Positions 8,316 to 18,323 of a stretch of 64,000 bases of DNA are shown piece by piece. The stretch comes from Desmonostoc muscorum LEGE 12446 (lineage in GTDB: Bacteria; Cyanobacteriota; Cyanobacteriia; Cyanobacteriales; Nostocaceae). The DNA lies in assembly GCF_015207005.2 (NCBI RefSeq), contig NZ_JADEXS020000001.1, forward strand, positions 7,029,001-7,093,000, given 5' to 3'. Made by a program: the position numbers and the translations under genes. The notes under the pieces were generated by a model. It was not told the origin of the DNA and made no database searches. It saw only the letters and a list, made by a program, of their open reading frames with translations. Every line of letters starts with the position of its first letter. Position 1 is the first letter of the stretch.

Positions 8316-9056
8316 TTACAAGTTTTCACTATCTCTTTGAGTTTTAAGTGCCCATTCTACCTGCCGCAAAATTCCTAGCAGCAGTGCTACTTCGCCAGTT
8401 TGCAGGCCAGCGCGATTATATAGTTGGCGGAATTTTTCCATACGACTAGGTGCAGTATGTGGATACAGATAACCAATTTTCAGTAGTAATGATTCTAATT
8501 GCTGGTAGTATGTTTCCACAAGGTCTAAAGGCGCGAGTTCAATTTGGGGCAAAGTTTGAGTCTCTGGTTGCTGGGTAGATTGTGACAATTCATAACAGCA
8601 GATTGCCACAGCAGTAGCTAAATTCAAGGATAGATAATTTTGATTTGTGGGAATAAAAATAAAGCGCTGAGCATAATTTAATTCTTCGTTGCTTAATCCC
8701 CGGTCTTCTCTGCCAAAAATCAAGGCTACGGGTTTTTCTGGTTCTTCCAGTAGCCAGGGTAGTGCTGTACGGGGGTTTTCTAAAGGTATTTCCCAACTGC
8801 GAACGCGACCGGTTGTAGCGATCGCCCTGACACATCCATGCAATGCTTCTGGTAAGGTGGCCACTACTACCGCAGATTCTAAAATTTCTTTGGCATGAAC
8901 AGCCATCATCAAAGCTTCTGGCGACAGCGGATCGCATTGGGGATTCACTAATACTAAATTATGTAGCCCGAAATTTTTCATTACCCTGGCGATCGCACCA
9001 ACGTTGATCGGCCCAGCTGGCTCTACCAACACAATTCTTAATCCAGCCAAGCTCAT
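8316..9056 (-). CDS. trmJ: TrmJ-type tRNA 2'-O-methyltransferase (SpoU/SPOUT family)
   Basis: 246-residue SPOUT methyltransferase. Family motifs are NVGAIARVMKNFG (residues 18-30), IFGREDRGLSNEEL near 113-126 and SLNLATAVAICCYEL near 142-156, which make the trefoil knot for S-adenosylmethionine binding. TrmJ methylates the 2'-hydroxyl of residue 32 in some tRNAs. The length equals that of E. coli TrmJ and the C-terminal helical part (ESLLLKIGYLY, MEKFRQLYNRAGL) is typical. It lies 120 bp upstream of the beta-lactamase-fold gene on the same strand. The 5' end of this gene is partly duplicated 340 bp upstream. The exact tRNA target cannot be read from the sequence. Confidence 0.87.
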   Translation of the reverse strand: MSLAGLRIVLVEPAGPINVGAIARVMKNFGLHNLVLVNPQCDPLSPEALMMAVHAKEILESAVVVATLPEALHGCVRAIATTGRVRSWEIPLENPRTALPWLLEEPEKPVALIFGREDRGLSNEELNYAQRFIFIPTNQNYLSLNLATAVAICCYELSQSTQQPETQTLPQIELAPLDLVETYYQQLESLLLKIGYLYPHTAPSRMEKFRQLYNRAGLQTGEVALLLGILRQVEWALKTQRDSENL

Positions 9057-9161
9057 TTTTTGCCTCCGGCGATCGTACTTAAAAATACTTTTAGGCTAGT
9101 TGAAAGTATTCTTGAGATTATTTTAGCTGTGTAAGTAAACCCCTACGTCAAGTCTGAACAG

Positions 9162-9398
9162 TTATTCGCGCTTCTTTACTGGGCGCAATCTGTGCCGTTC
9201 AGCTAGTTGTTGAGATAGTTCCTCTGATACTTCTAGGGTAATTCTCGGCATGGTGGGCTTTGGTGCGGATTGCACGCACTGGAGGTTTACTATTACTAAA
9301 TGATATATCTTGAAATTCTTCGTTACTCTGGCGATCGCCCCAGCATTGAAGGGACTAGCTGGCTCTAGCAACACAATTCTTAATCCAGCCAAGCTCAT
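9162..9398 (-). pseudogene. Chimeric fragment: duplicated start of trmJ joined to another short N-terminal sequence
   Basis: The first ~41 residues (MSLAGLRIVLLEPASPFNAG...) copy the TrmJ start, and about 20 bp of upstream DNA (CTCATTTTTTGCCT...GGCGA) are copied as well. The frame then continues with MPRITLEVSEELSQQLAE, which looks like the start of a small antitoxin-like protein, and stops after 78 residues. Neither SPOUT motif 2 nor 3 is present, so it cannot be a methyltransferase. It is probably the product of a local duplication or recombination. Whether the peptide is made is unknown. Confidence 0.7.
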
Positions 9399-9458
9399 TT
9401 TTTGCCTTTGGCGAGCTTACAGCAATTTTCAGGTAATTAAACTATCTGACTTTTCCCG

Positions 9459-9650
9459 TTAAGTCTCTTTTGCAAGCTGCCAACCTTCACAAAGGTCATG
9501 CAATTTTAACCAGCCTCGCCACAGTACCTGGATACCAATTGGTGTTTTGCCTCGATGTTCTAGGTAGCCGCCAAGACGAGCGATCGCTTCGATAGCCCAA
9601 TTAACTGTGAGGAGTTTAGTCGGTTTGAGAGACTTAGCTTTTAAAATCTT
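9459..9650 (-). mobile_element. C-terminal remnant of an IS4-type transposase
   Basis: Reading the minus strand gives an open stretch with LLTVNWAIEAIARLGGYLEH and GKTPIGIQVLWRGWLKLHDL, ending in a stop at 9459-9461. I recognise this as the C-terminal tail of IS4-family transposases common in cyanobacteria. No N-terminal part, DDE residues or terminal repeats remain. It is a decayed insertion sequence between the trmJ fragment and a truncated ORF. Confidence 0.75.
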
Positions 9651-9655
9651 GAGTT

Positions 9656-9856
9656 TTGAAAGAGTTAGCGGCTAAATTCCCCAATCAAGCTATAGAAAAG
9701 ACTTCTATGGGTGATGCTAGTATTGTCGTCTTGGGTTGGCATTATCACCAAAAGGGTTTTCATGTAGAGTTTCTGACTGATGATGACAAGCTAAAATCAC
9801 AGGAACCACCGCCACCACAGACACCTACGCGTCGAAGCAGTCGCAAAAAAGAGTAA
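9656..9856 (+). pseudogene. Small ORF, probably the 3' remnant of a larger gene
   Basis: 66 residues from a TTG codon; a stop lies two codons upstream in frame. The sequence KELAAKFPNQAIEKTSMGDASIVVLGWHYHQKGFHVEFLTDDD reads like a real globular domain followed by a Pro/Arg/Lys-rich tail. It begins immediately next to the transposase remnant, which suggests the 5' part was removed by that insertion. I do not recognise the family. Confidence 0.45.
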
Positions 9857-9942
9857 AAAAACCTTGAGCGATCGCCCCTTACCTCTAACATCACGTTATC
9901 ATCGGATATTGTGGAATTTCCGTGCGTAACTCGATAGCATCT

Positions 9943-12564
9943 ATGACTGCCTCTCACCCTGAAACTCCATCTACCAAGCCCGATGCAAGTACTTTTATTT
10001 CTGACCATCAACAGGTGGATCGCAGTAAACTAAGTCAAATGTACCTGCACTATGTCGAGACGAAGGATAAATATCCTCACGCGGTGTTGCTGTATCGAGT
10101 GGGAGATTTCTTTGAATGCTATTTCCAAGATGCCGTAAAATTAGCGCAAGAATTGGAATTAGTTCTGACTAGTAAGCAAGCTGGGGAACAGGGACGGGTG
10201 GCCATGTCCGGTGTTCCCCATCACGCTTGGGAACGCTACGCGACGATGCTGGTAGAAAAAGGCTATGCAGTGGTAATTTGCGACCAAGTGGAAGATGCAG
10301 CCGAAGCTACTGGGAGATTAGTACGGCGGGAAGTAACGCGCATCCTGACTCCTGGCACTTTGCTAGAAGAAGGAATGCTCAAATCAAGTCGCAATAATTA
10401 CCTAGCAGCAGTAGTAATTGCCGCAAATCATTGGGGTTTAGCTTATGCAGACATCTCCACAGGGGAATTCCTCACCACTCAAGGCAGTGATTTAGAACAT
10501 CTGACACAAGAATTAATGCGTTTGCAACCTTCGGAGGTGCTGGTTCCCACAAATGCACCGGATTTAGGTAGCTTGCTGCGTCCGGGAGAAACTTCGCCAC
10601 ATCTACCGGAGTGTTTGCCACCATCATTTTGTTATAGTTTGCGATCGCAAGTTCCCTTTTCCCAAGGTGAAGCTAGACCTAGATTATTGCAGAAATTTAA
10701 ACTGCGATCGCTCGAAGGACTCGGTTGCGATCATCTTCCGCTGGCTGTTCGTGCCGCTGGTGGTCTTCTCGAATACCTGGAAGATACTCAAAAAGAACAC
10801 CCAATCTTCCTCCAAAGACTCCGGACTTACACGGTTACTGACTATTTAATTGTAGATAATCAAACTCGTCGTAACCTGGAAATTACTCAAACTGTCCGCG
10901 ATGGCACATTTCATGGTTCCCTACTCTGGGCATTGGATAGAACGAATACAGCAATGGGTGGGCGTGCTCTGCGGCGGTGGTTATTACAACCACTAATCGA
11001 TATTAAAGGCATTCGGGCGCGACAAGATACCATCGAAGAGTTGATGGAAAATACACCCCTACGTCAGGATTTGCGACAGTTGTTGCGGCAAATTTATGAC
11101 TTGGAACGGCTGACGGGAAGGGCGGGTTCTGGTAGTGCTAATGCCAGAGATTTAGCAGCATTGGCAGATTCCCTTTCACGCTTACCGGAATTATCCCACT
11201 TAGTTACTGATGCCCGTTCTCCATTTTTGAAAGCTTTACAAAAAGTGCCGTCGATTTTGTCAGAATTGGCAGAAAAATTACACACCCATCTTGTAGAGTC
11301 ACCACCAATACATATAAAAGAAGGCGGATTGATTCGTCCTGGGGTGAATTCCCTGTTAGATGACAGGAAAGCGACTGTAAAAGCAGACGAACAATGGATT
11401 GCTAATTTAGAAGTTGACGAAAGAGCGAAGACGGGAATTCCCACATTAAAGGTAGGATTTAACAAAACCTTTGGTTACTATATCAGTATTTCCCGCGCCA
11501 AAGCCGATCAAGTACCCGCCAATTACATCCGCAAGCAAACCCTGACCAATGAGGAACGCTACATCACCCCAGATTTGAAGGAACGGGAAGCGCGAATTCT
11601 CACCGCGCGGGATGATTTAAATCAATTGGAATATGAGATTTTTACGGCATTGCGGGAAGAAGTTGCAGAACAGGCGGAAGTAATTCGCAATCTTTCCCGC
11701 GCAGTGGCGGCGGCGGATGTGTTGTGTGCTTTAGCTGAATTGGCGGTGCAGCAAGGTTACTGTCGTCCAGAAATGTTGTCAGGAAGAGAAATTAACATTG
11801 TTGATGGTCGTCACCCAGTGGTAGAACAGTCTTTACCTGCGGGGTTCTTTGTGCCGAATTCGACACAATTAGGGAGTAGGGAATTGGGAGTAGGGAGTAG
11901 TGAAGAAGAAATTTCCCTACTCCCCACTCCCCACTCCCCATTCCCCGATTTAATTATCCTCACCGGACCAAACGCCAGCGGCAAAAGTTGTTATTTGCGT
12001 CAGGTGGGATTGATTCAGTTAATGGCGCAAATTGGTAGTTTTGTACCAGCTAGATTTGCCAGATTGGGAATATGCGATCGCATTTTTACTCGTGTTGGTG
12101 CAGTGGACGATCTGGCAACTGGTCAATCTACATTTATGGTGGAAATGAATGAAACCGCAAATATTCTCAATCATGCCACATCTAGGTCGCTGGTATTGTT
12201 AGATGAAATTGGCCGGGGGACAGCAACATTTGATGGTCTTTCTATTGCTTGGGCGGTGGCAGAATATATCGCAATGGAAATTCGGGCGCGAACGATTTTT
12301 GCCACTCATTACCATGAGTTAAATGAACTAGCCAGCATTTTGCCGAATGTGGCTAACTATCAAGTGACAGTTAAAGAATTACCCGACCAAATTATCTTTT
12401 TGCACCAAGTCCAACCAGGAGGCGCAGATAAGTCTTACGGAATTGAAGCGGGAAGATTGGCGGGTTTACCGGCGGTAGTGATTCAACGAGCAAAACAAGT
12501 CATGGGGCAAATTGAGAAACACAGTAAAATTGCGATGGGGTTGCAAAATTTGGATATCGATTGA
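9943..12564 (+). CDS. mutS: DNA mismatch repair protein MutS
   Basis: MutS binds mismatches and starts mismatch repair with MutL. With the ATG at 9943 the protein has 873 residues. A GTG seven codons upstream is also in frame, but [10 protein letters not shown]... is the usual type of cyanobacterial start. Visible features are the mismatch-reading motif in [13 protein letters not shown], the core and clamp domains, Walker [10 protein letters not shown], Walker [17 protein letters not shown], and '[11 protein letters not shown]' near the end. Odd feature: about 25 residues directly before Walker A ([14 protein letters not shown]...TPHSPFPD) are encoded by an intergenic-type tandem repeat inserted in frame. 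The gene stands alone, downstream of gene debris. Confidence 0.95.
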   Translation: MTASHPETPSTKPDASTFISDHQQVDRSKLSQMYLHYVETKDKYPHAVLLYRVGDFFECYFQDAVKLAQELELVLTSKQAGEQGRVAMSGVPHHAWERYATMLVEKGYAVVICDQVEDAAEATGRLVRREVTRILTPGTLLEEGMLKSSRNNYLAAVVIAANHWGLAYADISTGEFLTTQGSDLEHLTQELMRLQPSEVLVPTNAPDLGSLLRPGETSPHLPECLPPSFCYSLRSQVPFSQGEARPRLLQKFKLRSLEGLGCDHLPLAVRAAGGLLEYLEDTQKEHPIFLQRLRTYTVTDYLIVDNQTRRNLEITQTVRDGTFHGSLLWALDRTNTAMGGRALRRWLLQPLIDIKGIRARQDTIEELMENTPLRQDLRQLLRQIYDLERLTGRAGSGSANARDLAALADSLSRLPELSHLVTDARSPFLKALQKVPSILSELAEKLHTHLVESPPIHIKEGGLIRPGVNSLLDDRKATVKADEQWIANLEVDERAKTGIPTLKVGFNKTFGYYISISRAKADQVPANYIRKQTLTNEERYITPDLKEREARILTARDDLNQLEYEIFTALREEVAEQAEVIRNLSRAVAAADVLCALAELAVQQGYCRPEMLSGREINIVDGRHPVVEQSLPAGFFVPNSTQLGSRELGVGSSEEEISLLPTPHSPFPDLIILTGPNASGKSCYLRQVGLIQLMAQIGSFVPARFARLGICDRIFTRVGAVDDLATGQSTFMVEMNETANILNHATSRSLVLLDEIGRGTATFDGLSIAWAVAEYIAMEIRARTIFATHYHELNELASILPNVANYQVTVKELPDQIIFLHQVQPGGADKSYGIEAGRLAGLPAVVIQRAKQVMGQIEKHSKIAMGLQNLDID
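11869..11946. repeat. Tandem heptamer-type inverted repeat translated inside mutS
   Basis: AGGGAGTAGGGAATTGGGAG units on the left face CCCCACTCCCCACTCCCC units on the right, separated by a short AGAAGAA segment. The same repeat type occurs between genes elsewhere in the window (20160-20226). Here it stays in frame and adds about 25 residues in the loop before the ATPase P-loop. Confidence 0.8.
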
Positions 12565-13109
12565 TGTTGGTTGCCAAATTATTTGTCCGTGTTGACAGAT
12601 TAATTGGCATAATTCTTTGAAAATACCAGTCGGGTGCTTGCCCTTTTGTCGCCAAGTTTCAAACTCAGGATGTTCGGCTACCTGAATCAATAGTTCATTA
12701 ATCACTGGCGTATTTAACTCCTGCCATCAACTTTGGAAGTTGATGACGTAATGGCTCAGAAGCTACAAGACGATACTGAATAGTGATATCGAATTCGGTA
12801 ATACCTGTTTTCTGCTAGAGTCTTGGTCAAACAATTAGGTCAAGAATCTTTGGTTGTGTTGGATGTATACAAAGCTACACTTGGAATGCGATCACTTTTT
12901 TTCAAGACTTCTTCTATATTAATTATAATAGTACATATGACCTATAAAACTCTACTCATTACCATTAGATGGTTCTTTGGGAATTTTCTAGATATTAAGA
13001 AGTGAGTGAATAGAGATTCCCATTATAAAATAGTAGCCTTACTCCTAAATGAATGGAGGTAGTTAACGAGAACTCTTAGGCTTCCCTAAGTAGGAAGGGA
13101 GACAGAATT
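12565..13109. other. Intergenic region, possible decayed gene on the minus strand
   Basis: A minus-strand ORF begins at 12705 (MINELLIQVAEHPEFETWRQ...) and runs into the mutS end. Its first ~45 residues look protein-like, the rest is antisense to mutS, so it may be a truncated gene. The remainder is AT-rich. Just before the methylase start are a weak hairpin (CTTCC 13081-13085 with GGAAG 13093-13097) and the ribosome site AAGGGAGA. Confidence 0.35.
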
Positions 13110-16100
13110 ATGAATAAATCATCCATTTTAGATTGGAGAGAACAACTTGGACTTAGTGAAAGACGACCACCAGAATTCTTTGATAGCCTTGAAGAAATCA
13201 ATGCAGGTCATCAGTCTCCTCCACAGGCACACGCCATGCGTAGGGCATGGAAAGATTTAGAACTTGACGGCATTTTATGTATCAATAATGCGCCCTATAT
13301 CTATTTCAAAGAAGTTTCTGGTATAGATTCTGACCAAATGCGTGAATTACATCGCCAGATTTGGAATCAGGGTATTGCCCCATTACTTGTAGTTGTTAGT
13401 CCCACTGAAGTTCAAGTTTATTCCGGTCTTGCGCTTCCTGCCAAAGAGGAACAAGATGTTTCCCAACAAAACCGTCTTGTTCAAATATTAAATCGGGTAT
13501 CTGATGAAATTGAACTCAGGCAATTTATCAGAGCAGTAGAACTAGGTGAGTTATTTAGGGAAAAACCAAAATCTTTTAACCCAGATTTGCGTGTTGACCG
13601 CTATCTTCTCAAAAATCTTGCAGCAGCACGTCGTAGTTTATTGGAAGAAGAACCTGATCATACTCTAGATATCAGGACTGTTAATGCTTTGCTATGGCGT
13701 ACAATATTTACCTGTTATCTAGTTGATAGAAAAATTATTGATTTTTCTTATTTTGACAAAATAAATGCAACAGATTGTCACAGACTAATTGACCTTTTGG
13801 AAAAAAACGAACCTAGTCAAGCTAAGCAACTTTTATATGCTTTATTTCAACAACTTAAATCAGACTTTAATGGCGACTTGTTTGATGTTGATCTTCAAGC
13901 AGAAAATAAACTCATTAAAGATGGACATATCAATATATTAAAAAAGTTTCTTCGTGGTGATGACGTAAGTAGTGGTCAACTTTCACTGGGGTTTTGGGCT
14001 TATGATTTTAGTGTTATTCCTATTGAAACCATAAGTAGTATTTATGAACACTTTCTGGAAACACAAGAAAAGCGGGAAAGTGGCATATACTACACACCAA
14101 GATTTTTAGCTGAGATAGTTCTTGATACAGCATTAGATGGATGGACTTCCTTATTAGAAAAGCGTTTTCTTGACCCAGCTTGCGGTTCAGGTATATTCCT
14201 AGTAGCGATTTTTAACCGATTAGCTGAAGAATGGCGTATCAAGCACATAAATATTAGCAATAACAATGATGAACTTGCAGCAGCCTTAATTAATATTCTC
14301 CAGAAAAATATTTTCGGCATAGATGCAGATTCTAGTGAAACGGCTTGTCGTATTGCAGCATTTAGTTTATATCTTGCTTTTTTAGATCAGCTTGAGCCTA
14401 GAGATATTCAGAAACTTCAACAACAGGAAAATGCACTCCCAAAACTAGTAGGTCATAACCTTATTTGCAAAGATTTTTTTGAACGAGATTTGCCGATATC
14501 TGCCAATAAATTTGATTTGATAGTAGGTAATCCACCCTGGGCAAAAGTGACAGGAAAACAAAAAAATCTTATGGAGAAGTGGTGTAAACAAGAAAACCAT
14601 ACAATTGCCCAAAGACAGTTAGCTTGTGGGTTTGTGTGGAAGGCTCTGCAACACTTACGGGATGAAGGACGTATTTGCTTTTTACTTCCAGCAGGAGTTT
14701 TATTTAACCACCAAGATAAAGCACTAGATTTTCAAAATGAGTGGTTATCAACATATACAATTGAGCAGGTAATTAACCTGTCCGATATGAGATTTTACCT
14801 GTTTGATGGTGCCGATCGTCCTACACTTATTGTCAGATATCGGAAAGAAAAACCTGATATAAAAACTAGCAGTATTGAGTACATAACTCCTAAAACCGAA
14901 TTGGAAAGTATTAGGGCTGAAATTCTATCTATTTCCCCAGAAGATCAAAAGAAAATTAGACTTAGAGAAGTGTTATATGACCTCAGTAATGCTGAACCTG
15001 CGCTAGTTTGGAAACAATCCTTTTGGGGAACGCCCAGAGACAGAAAATTTTTGGAAAGATTATCTGCACTACCACGACTAGATCGTTTAGTAGACACATT
15101 AAAAATAGCGGAGAGCAAGAGAACAAAGCGATGGTTGATGAGTCGAGGTTTTGAACCAGAGGGGGCCAGTGATAATCCTAATAATGTTATATTATCGCCT
15201 TGGTCTCCGAAAATATTATTCTTAGCCGCACGAAGTAACAATATTGATTTGGTTATCTTAGAATCTGATTGTACTCCTATTGGGAATCGCTTTCAAAGGC
15301 TTCGCAGACTTCCAAATCAAAAAATATTTACTGCTCCACTTGTAATTGTAAGTAAAAGCTTGAAAGTAGCTTTTGCTGAGTTTGATGTAGTTTTCCAAGA
15401 TGCACTTCGAGGTATTCACGGTAAACCAGAGGATACCGAAGTTTTTATGTTCTTGGCTCTTGCTTTAAACTCTGTTTTGGCAAAGTATTTCTTATTTCAT
15501 ACAGCATCTACTTGGGGAATTGAGCGCGGTGATATACGTGTATCAGAACTGCTTAAATTCCCATTTGTCTTGCCAGAAATGACTCAAAATCCTTCAAGAT
15601 CAAGAAAAATTGTTCAAGAAGTTGCAGAAAAAATTAGAAATCTAAAAAACCAGATTAATCAAAACTTTTTGATAAATCGTCAGCAGATAGTACAAAATGA
15701 GAAAGACGAATTACTTAAATATGTTTATGAATATTATGATATTGATGAATATGAACAAATATTAATCAATGACACTATAAATATTTCCATACCAAGCATT
15801 CAGCCCAATCGAAGTACTTGGCCTATTCCTACATTGGTTAGGAGCGAACCACAAGAACGCAAAGAATATCTGAAGCTTTTATGTGATGTACTTAATACTT
15901 GGGCGCGTAAAGGTCAGTATACTATAATCGGCAACGTTATACGTTCTCTTAAGATGGGTGCAGCAATAATTGTTTTAGACAGAAAAATTAATGTAGAGCA
16001 AAGCTGGGTAGATATTGAGCAGGAGTCAACACAGGAATTAGATACTATTCTCAGGCGAATTATTCGTCTTTTACCACATCAGCAAGGAAGCATTAGTTTT

Positions 16101-16244
16101 TTGCGAAATCTCAAAGTTTTTGACCAAGACAAGCTGTATATTTTTAAACCGTTAGCTCGTCGCTTCTGGACTAAGACTTCTGCCTTGAACGATGCAGACG
16201 AAATAGCAGCAGCAATCCTCAGTAGCAACTATAAGGAAAGCTGA
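13110..16244 (+). CDS. Eco57I-type N6-adenine DNA methyltransferase (restriction-modification enzyme)
   Basis: 1044 residues. After an N-terminal ~300-residue region without a motif I recognise come YYTP (about 327), the SAM-binding motif DPACGSG (about 355) and the catalytic NPPW (about 474), all typical of gamma-class N6-adenine methylases of the Eco57I/type IIG group. The C-terminal ~450 residues should recognise the DNA target. I find no clear PD-(D/E)xK motif in the N-terminus, unlike true type IIG enzymes, so cleavage may be left to the next gene. Its TGA stop shares one base with the ATG of that gene (TGATG), which argues for coupled translation and a two-gene system. Base composition is AT-rich compared with the neighbours, as often seen for acquired defence genes. 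Confidence 0.85.
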   Translation: MNKSSILDWREQLGLSERRPPEFFDSLEEINAGHQSPPQAHAMRRAWKDLELDGILCINNAPYIYFKEVSGIDSDQMRELHRQIWNQGIAPLLVVVSPTEVQVYSGLALPAKEEQDVSQQNRLVQILNRVSDEIELRQFIRAVELGELFREKPKSFNPDLRVDRYLLKNLAAARRSLLEEEPDHTLDIRTVNALLWRTIFTCYLVDRKIIDFSYFDKINATDCHRLIDLLEKNEPSQAKQLLYALFQQLKSDFNGDLFDVDLQAENKLIKDGHINILKKFLRGDDVSSGQLSLGFWAYDFSVIPIETISSIYEHFLETQEKRESGIYYTPRFLAEIVLDTALDGWTSLLEKRFLDPACGSGIFLVAIFNRLAEEWRIKHINISNNNDELAAALINILQKNIFGIDADSSETACRIAAFSLYLAFLDQLEPRDIQKLQQQENALPKLVGHNLICKDFFERDLPISANKFDLIVGNPPWAKVTGKQKNLMEKWCKQENHTIAQRQLACGFVWKALQHLRDEGRICFLLPAGVLFNHQDKALDFQNEWLSTYTIEQVINLSDMRFYLFDGADRPTLIVRYRKEKPDIKTSSIEYITPKTELESIRAEILSISPEDQKKIRLREVLYDLSNAEPALVWKQSFWGTPRDRKFLERLSALPRLDRLVDTLKIAESKRTKRWLMSRGFEPEGASDNPNNVILSPWSPKILFLAARSNNIDLVILESDCTPIGNRFQRLRRLPNQKIFTAPLVIVSKSLKVAFAEFDVVFQDALRGIHGKPEDTEVFMFLALALNSVLAKYFLFHTASTWGIERGDIRVSELLKFPFVLPEMTQNPSRSRKIVQEVAEKIRNLKNQINQNFLINRQQIVQNEKDELLKYVYEYYDIDEYEQILINDTINISIPSIQPNRSTWPIPTLVRSEPQERKEYLKLLCDVLNTWARKGQYTIIGNVIRSLKMGAAIIVLDRKINVEQSWVDIEQESTQELDTILRRIIRLLPHQQGSISFLRNLKVFDQDKLYIFKPLARRFWTKTSALNDADEIAAAILSSNYKES

Positions 16245-16876
16245 TGGTAATAGTTGGCAATAGTAGTTTTTGGGCAGATACTTTTCCTGATTATCTTATT
16301 CCAGATATTTTGGATTTGGTATTGTCTGCATGGGAAGTTTTTAGTAAACCTAAAATTGATGATCACGAAGTACCTATAACTAAGCGTTTTAGAACTACTC
16401 TGATACAGCAAAAGAATTTGGTAAAATTACCCGTAATAATTGACCGTGAAATCCCAGAGGATGACTTAGAATCTGGAACCGAAAAAGGACGTATTGATCT
16501 GCGTTTTACGTATGGATATCGGGAAGATGTATATTTTTCTTTTGAATGTAAGCGACTTAATGTAATTTCCAAAGATGGAAAACGCAAATCTCTAGCCCAA
16601 GATTATGTAGTAGATGGAATGATGAGATACATCACATCACAGTATGCTTCTGGGCTTCTCTGCGGAGGGATGATTGGTTACATTATGAATAGTGATTCAA
16701 AAACCGCCATCAAAGCAGTAGATGGTCAAGTAGAAATTCGGTGTAAAGAACTGCGAATCAGTCCGCCAAGCGGTTTATGTCAATCTTCTCTCAAACAAAA
16801 TCACCCGCAAATTAAAGAAACTACACACATACTACTTCGCCAGTTTGTCATCCATCATGTGTTTCTGCCACTATGA
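16244..16876 (+). CDS. Candidate PD-(D/E)xK nuclease partner of the methylase
   Basis: 210 residues. The stretch GRIDLRF (D85) followed by a beta strand and FECKRLN (E101-x-K103) has the spacing of a PD-(D/E)xK nuclease core: Asp at the start of one strand, Glu-x-Lys on the next. Downstream, QDYVVDGMMRYITSQYASG followed by GGMIGYIM resembles the helix and strand after the core. No family is recognised beyond this. The start overlaps the methylase stop by one base, so the two proteins are likely made together. The likely role is the restriction or effector half of a phage-defence system, or a protein modulating the methylase. The fold is inferred from the motif only. Confidence 0.65.
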   Translation: MVIVGNSSFWADTFPDYLIPDILDLVLSAWEVFSKPKIDDHEVPITKRFRTTLIQQKNLVKLPVIIDREIPEDDLESGTEKGRIDLRFTYGYREDVYFSFECKRLNVISKDGKRKSLAQDYVVDGMMRYITSQYASGLLCGGMIGYIMNSDSKTAIKAVDGQVEIRCKELRISPPSGLCQSSLKQNHPQIKETTHILLRQFVIHHVFLPL

Positions 16877-17146
16877 ATTAACGATGTGCTTAGTTGAAAA
16901 ACAAGGCGATGAATGAGTTATTCAGGAATATTTAGCTGGCGCGATCGCACCCCTAGAGCGTTTATCTACCTGGAGACTGGGTTTGAGTATATTTACTAGG
17001 CGCACGTCAGTTTTATGGTGGTTACCGCATTCCACCTTGAAAAGGCTAGCCCTACGCTTTCAATCAATATTTTGCACCGAAGATATTTAACTTGTAAAAA
17101 ATAATGGGCAAAATAAGTACCTGGGCAAGCTAAATCTATACTTAAC

Positions 17147-18301
17147 ATGAAAGCGATCGCTTTGCTTTTATCTATTGGTGTTGTTGGTGTTTTTACTATT
17201 TTTGGTGTTAATTCACGTGGATCTTTGGGCACTAACCAAAACACCCTTCAGGAAATCTCAAGTAATCAACAGACTATAAGTCATGTAACAGCTTTGGGGC
17301 GTTTGGAACCCGAAGGAGATATCATTCACCTATCTGCTCCAGCATCTAACCAGCGTTTGGCACAACTGCGCGTCAAAGAAGGCGATCGCGTTAAAGTCGG
17401 CCAAGTCATAGCGATTATGGACAACTTTAACCAGTATCGAGCCATTGTGGAAAATGCTAGAGCCAAAGTCATTGTGGGGCGATCGCGTTTAGCTCAAGTC
17501 CTGGCTGGTGAAGAGTTTGGCCAAATTGAAGCCCAACGCCAGAAAGTTGCAGAAATGGAAGCTCAGTTATTTGAGGGCATAAAGGTTCAGAAAACAGTTA
17601 TTGCCCGTCAGCAAGTAGAAGTACGCAAAGCCGAAAATGATTATCAACGGTATAAAGCTCTCTCGCAAGAAGGGGCTGTTTCCGCAGCGGACACAGAAAC
17701 CAAACGTTTGCAAGTAGAGATTGAGAAACAAAAATTACAGGAAGCAACAGCAAACCTCAGCCAACAAATTAGTACAGGCTCAGAACGTGTTAAAGAGTCT
17801 CAAGCAACTCTGCAAAGTGTCAAGCATGTGAACCCAACGGATATTCTCGTAGCTAAAGCAGAGTTAAATGAGTCGTTGTCTCAATTACGAAAAGCAAAAG
17901 TTGACATGGAATCTACCTATGTGCAAGCACCAGTAGCAGGGCAAATCTTAAGTGTCAACGCCAAAGTCGGTGAAGTTGTTGGTAGTAGCGGTATTGTTGA
18001 CATTGGTCAGACACAACAGATGTATGTGATGGCTGAAGTTTACGAAAGCGATATTCAATATATTAAGGTAAATCAGCCAGCAATCATTGTCAGCGAGTAT
18101 GGAGGATTCACAGGGGAAATTAAAGGAATTGTCGATCGCATTGGATTGCAAATTGACAAACCGGGAATTGTAAATGATGACCCCTCTGCCAGAGCAGATG
18201 TCAGAATTGTGAAAGTGAAAATTCGTCTCCATCCCAATGACAGCGATCGAGTGAGAACTTTAAATAAGCTACAGGTAAGAGCATCAATTCAAATTCGTTA
18301 A
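17147..18301 (+). CDS. devB: DevB-type membrane fusion protein of an ABC exporter (HlyD family)
   Basis: 384 residues. One N-terminal membrane span (about 3-22) is followed by a lipoyl/barrel half beginning GRLEPEGDIIHLSAP (the DevB-type signature region), a long coiled-coil hairpin (about 95-240), the second barrel half (VQAPVAGQILSVNAKVGEVV) and a C-terminal domain. DevB links an inner-membrane DevCA transporter to a TolC-type outer-membrane channel. In Anabaena, DevBCA exports heterocyst glycolipid, and paralogues export other compounds. The matching DevC and DevA genes lie just downstream but on the opposite strand, so this is not the usual devBCA operon. The substrate is unknown. Confidence 0.85.
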   Translation: MKAIALLLSIGVVGVFTIFGVNSRGSLGTNQNTLQEISSNQQTISHVTALGRLEPEGDIIHLSAPASNQRLAQLRVKEGDRVKVGQVIAIMDNFNQYRAIVENARAKVIVGRSRLAQVLAGEEFGQIEAQRQKVAEMEAQLFEGIKVQKTVIARQQVEVRKAENDYQRYKALSQEGAVSAADTETKRLQVEIEKQKLQEATANLSQQISTGSERVKESQATLQSVKHVNPTDILVAKAELNESLSQLRKAKVDMESTYVQAPVAGQILSVNAKVGEVVGSSGIVDIGQTQQMYVMAEVYESDIQYIKVNQPAIIVSEYGGFTGEIKGIVDRIGLQIDKPGIVNDDPSARADVRIVKVKIRLHPNDSDRVRTLNKLQVRASIQIR

Positions 18302-18323
18302 ACCAATTGGCAAGAGAAGCTAA

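Noticed and set aside
12466..12705. Minus-strand ORF overlapping the mutS 3' end considered as a real gene
   Set aside because: Nearly half is antisense to mutS; only the first ~45 residues look protein-like, so it is mentioned only as a possible truncated remnant.
12823..13005. 60-codon plus-strand ORF upstream of the methylase
   Set aside because: AT-rich, hydrophobic chance frame with no ribosome site or recognisable motif.
16996..17244. Minus-strand ORF between the nuclease candidate and devB
   Set aside because: It overlaps the devB start in antisense and has no recognisable motif.
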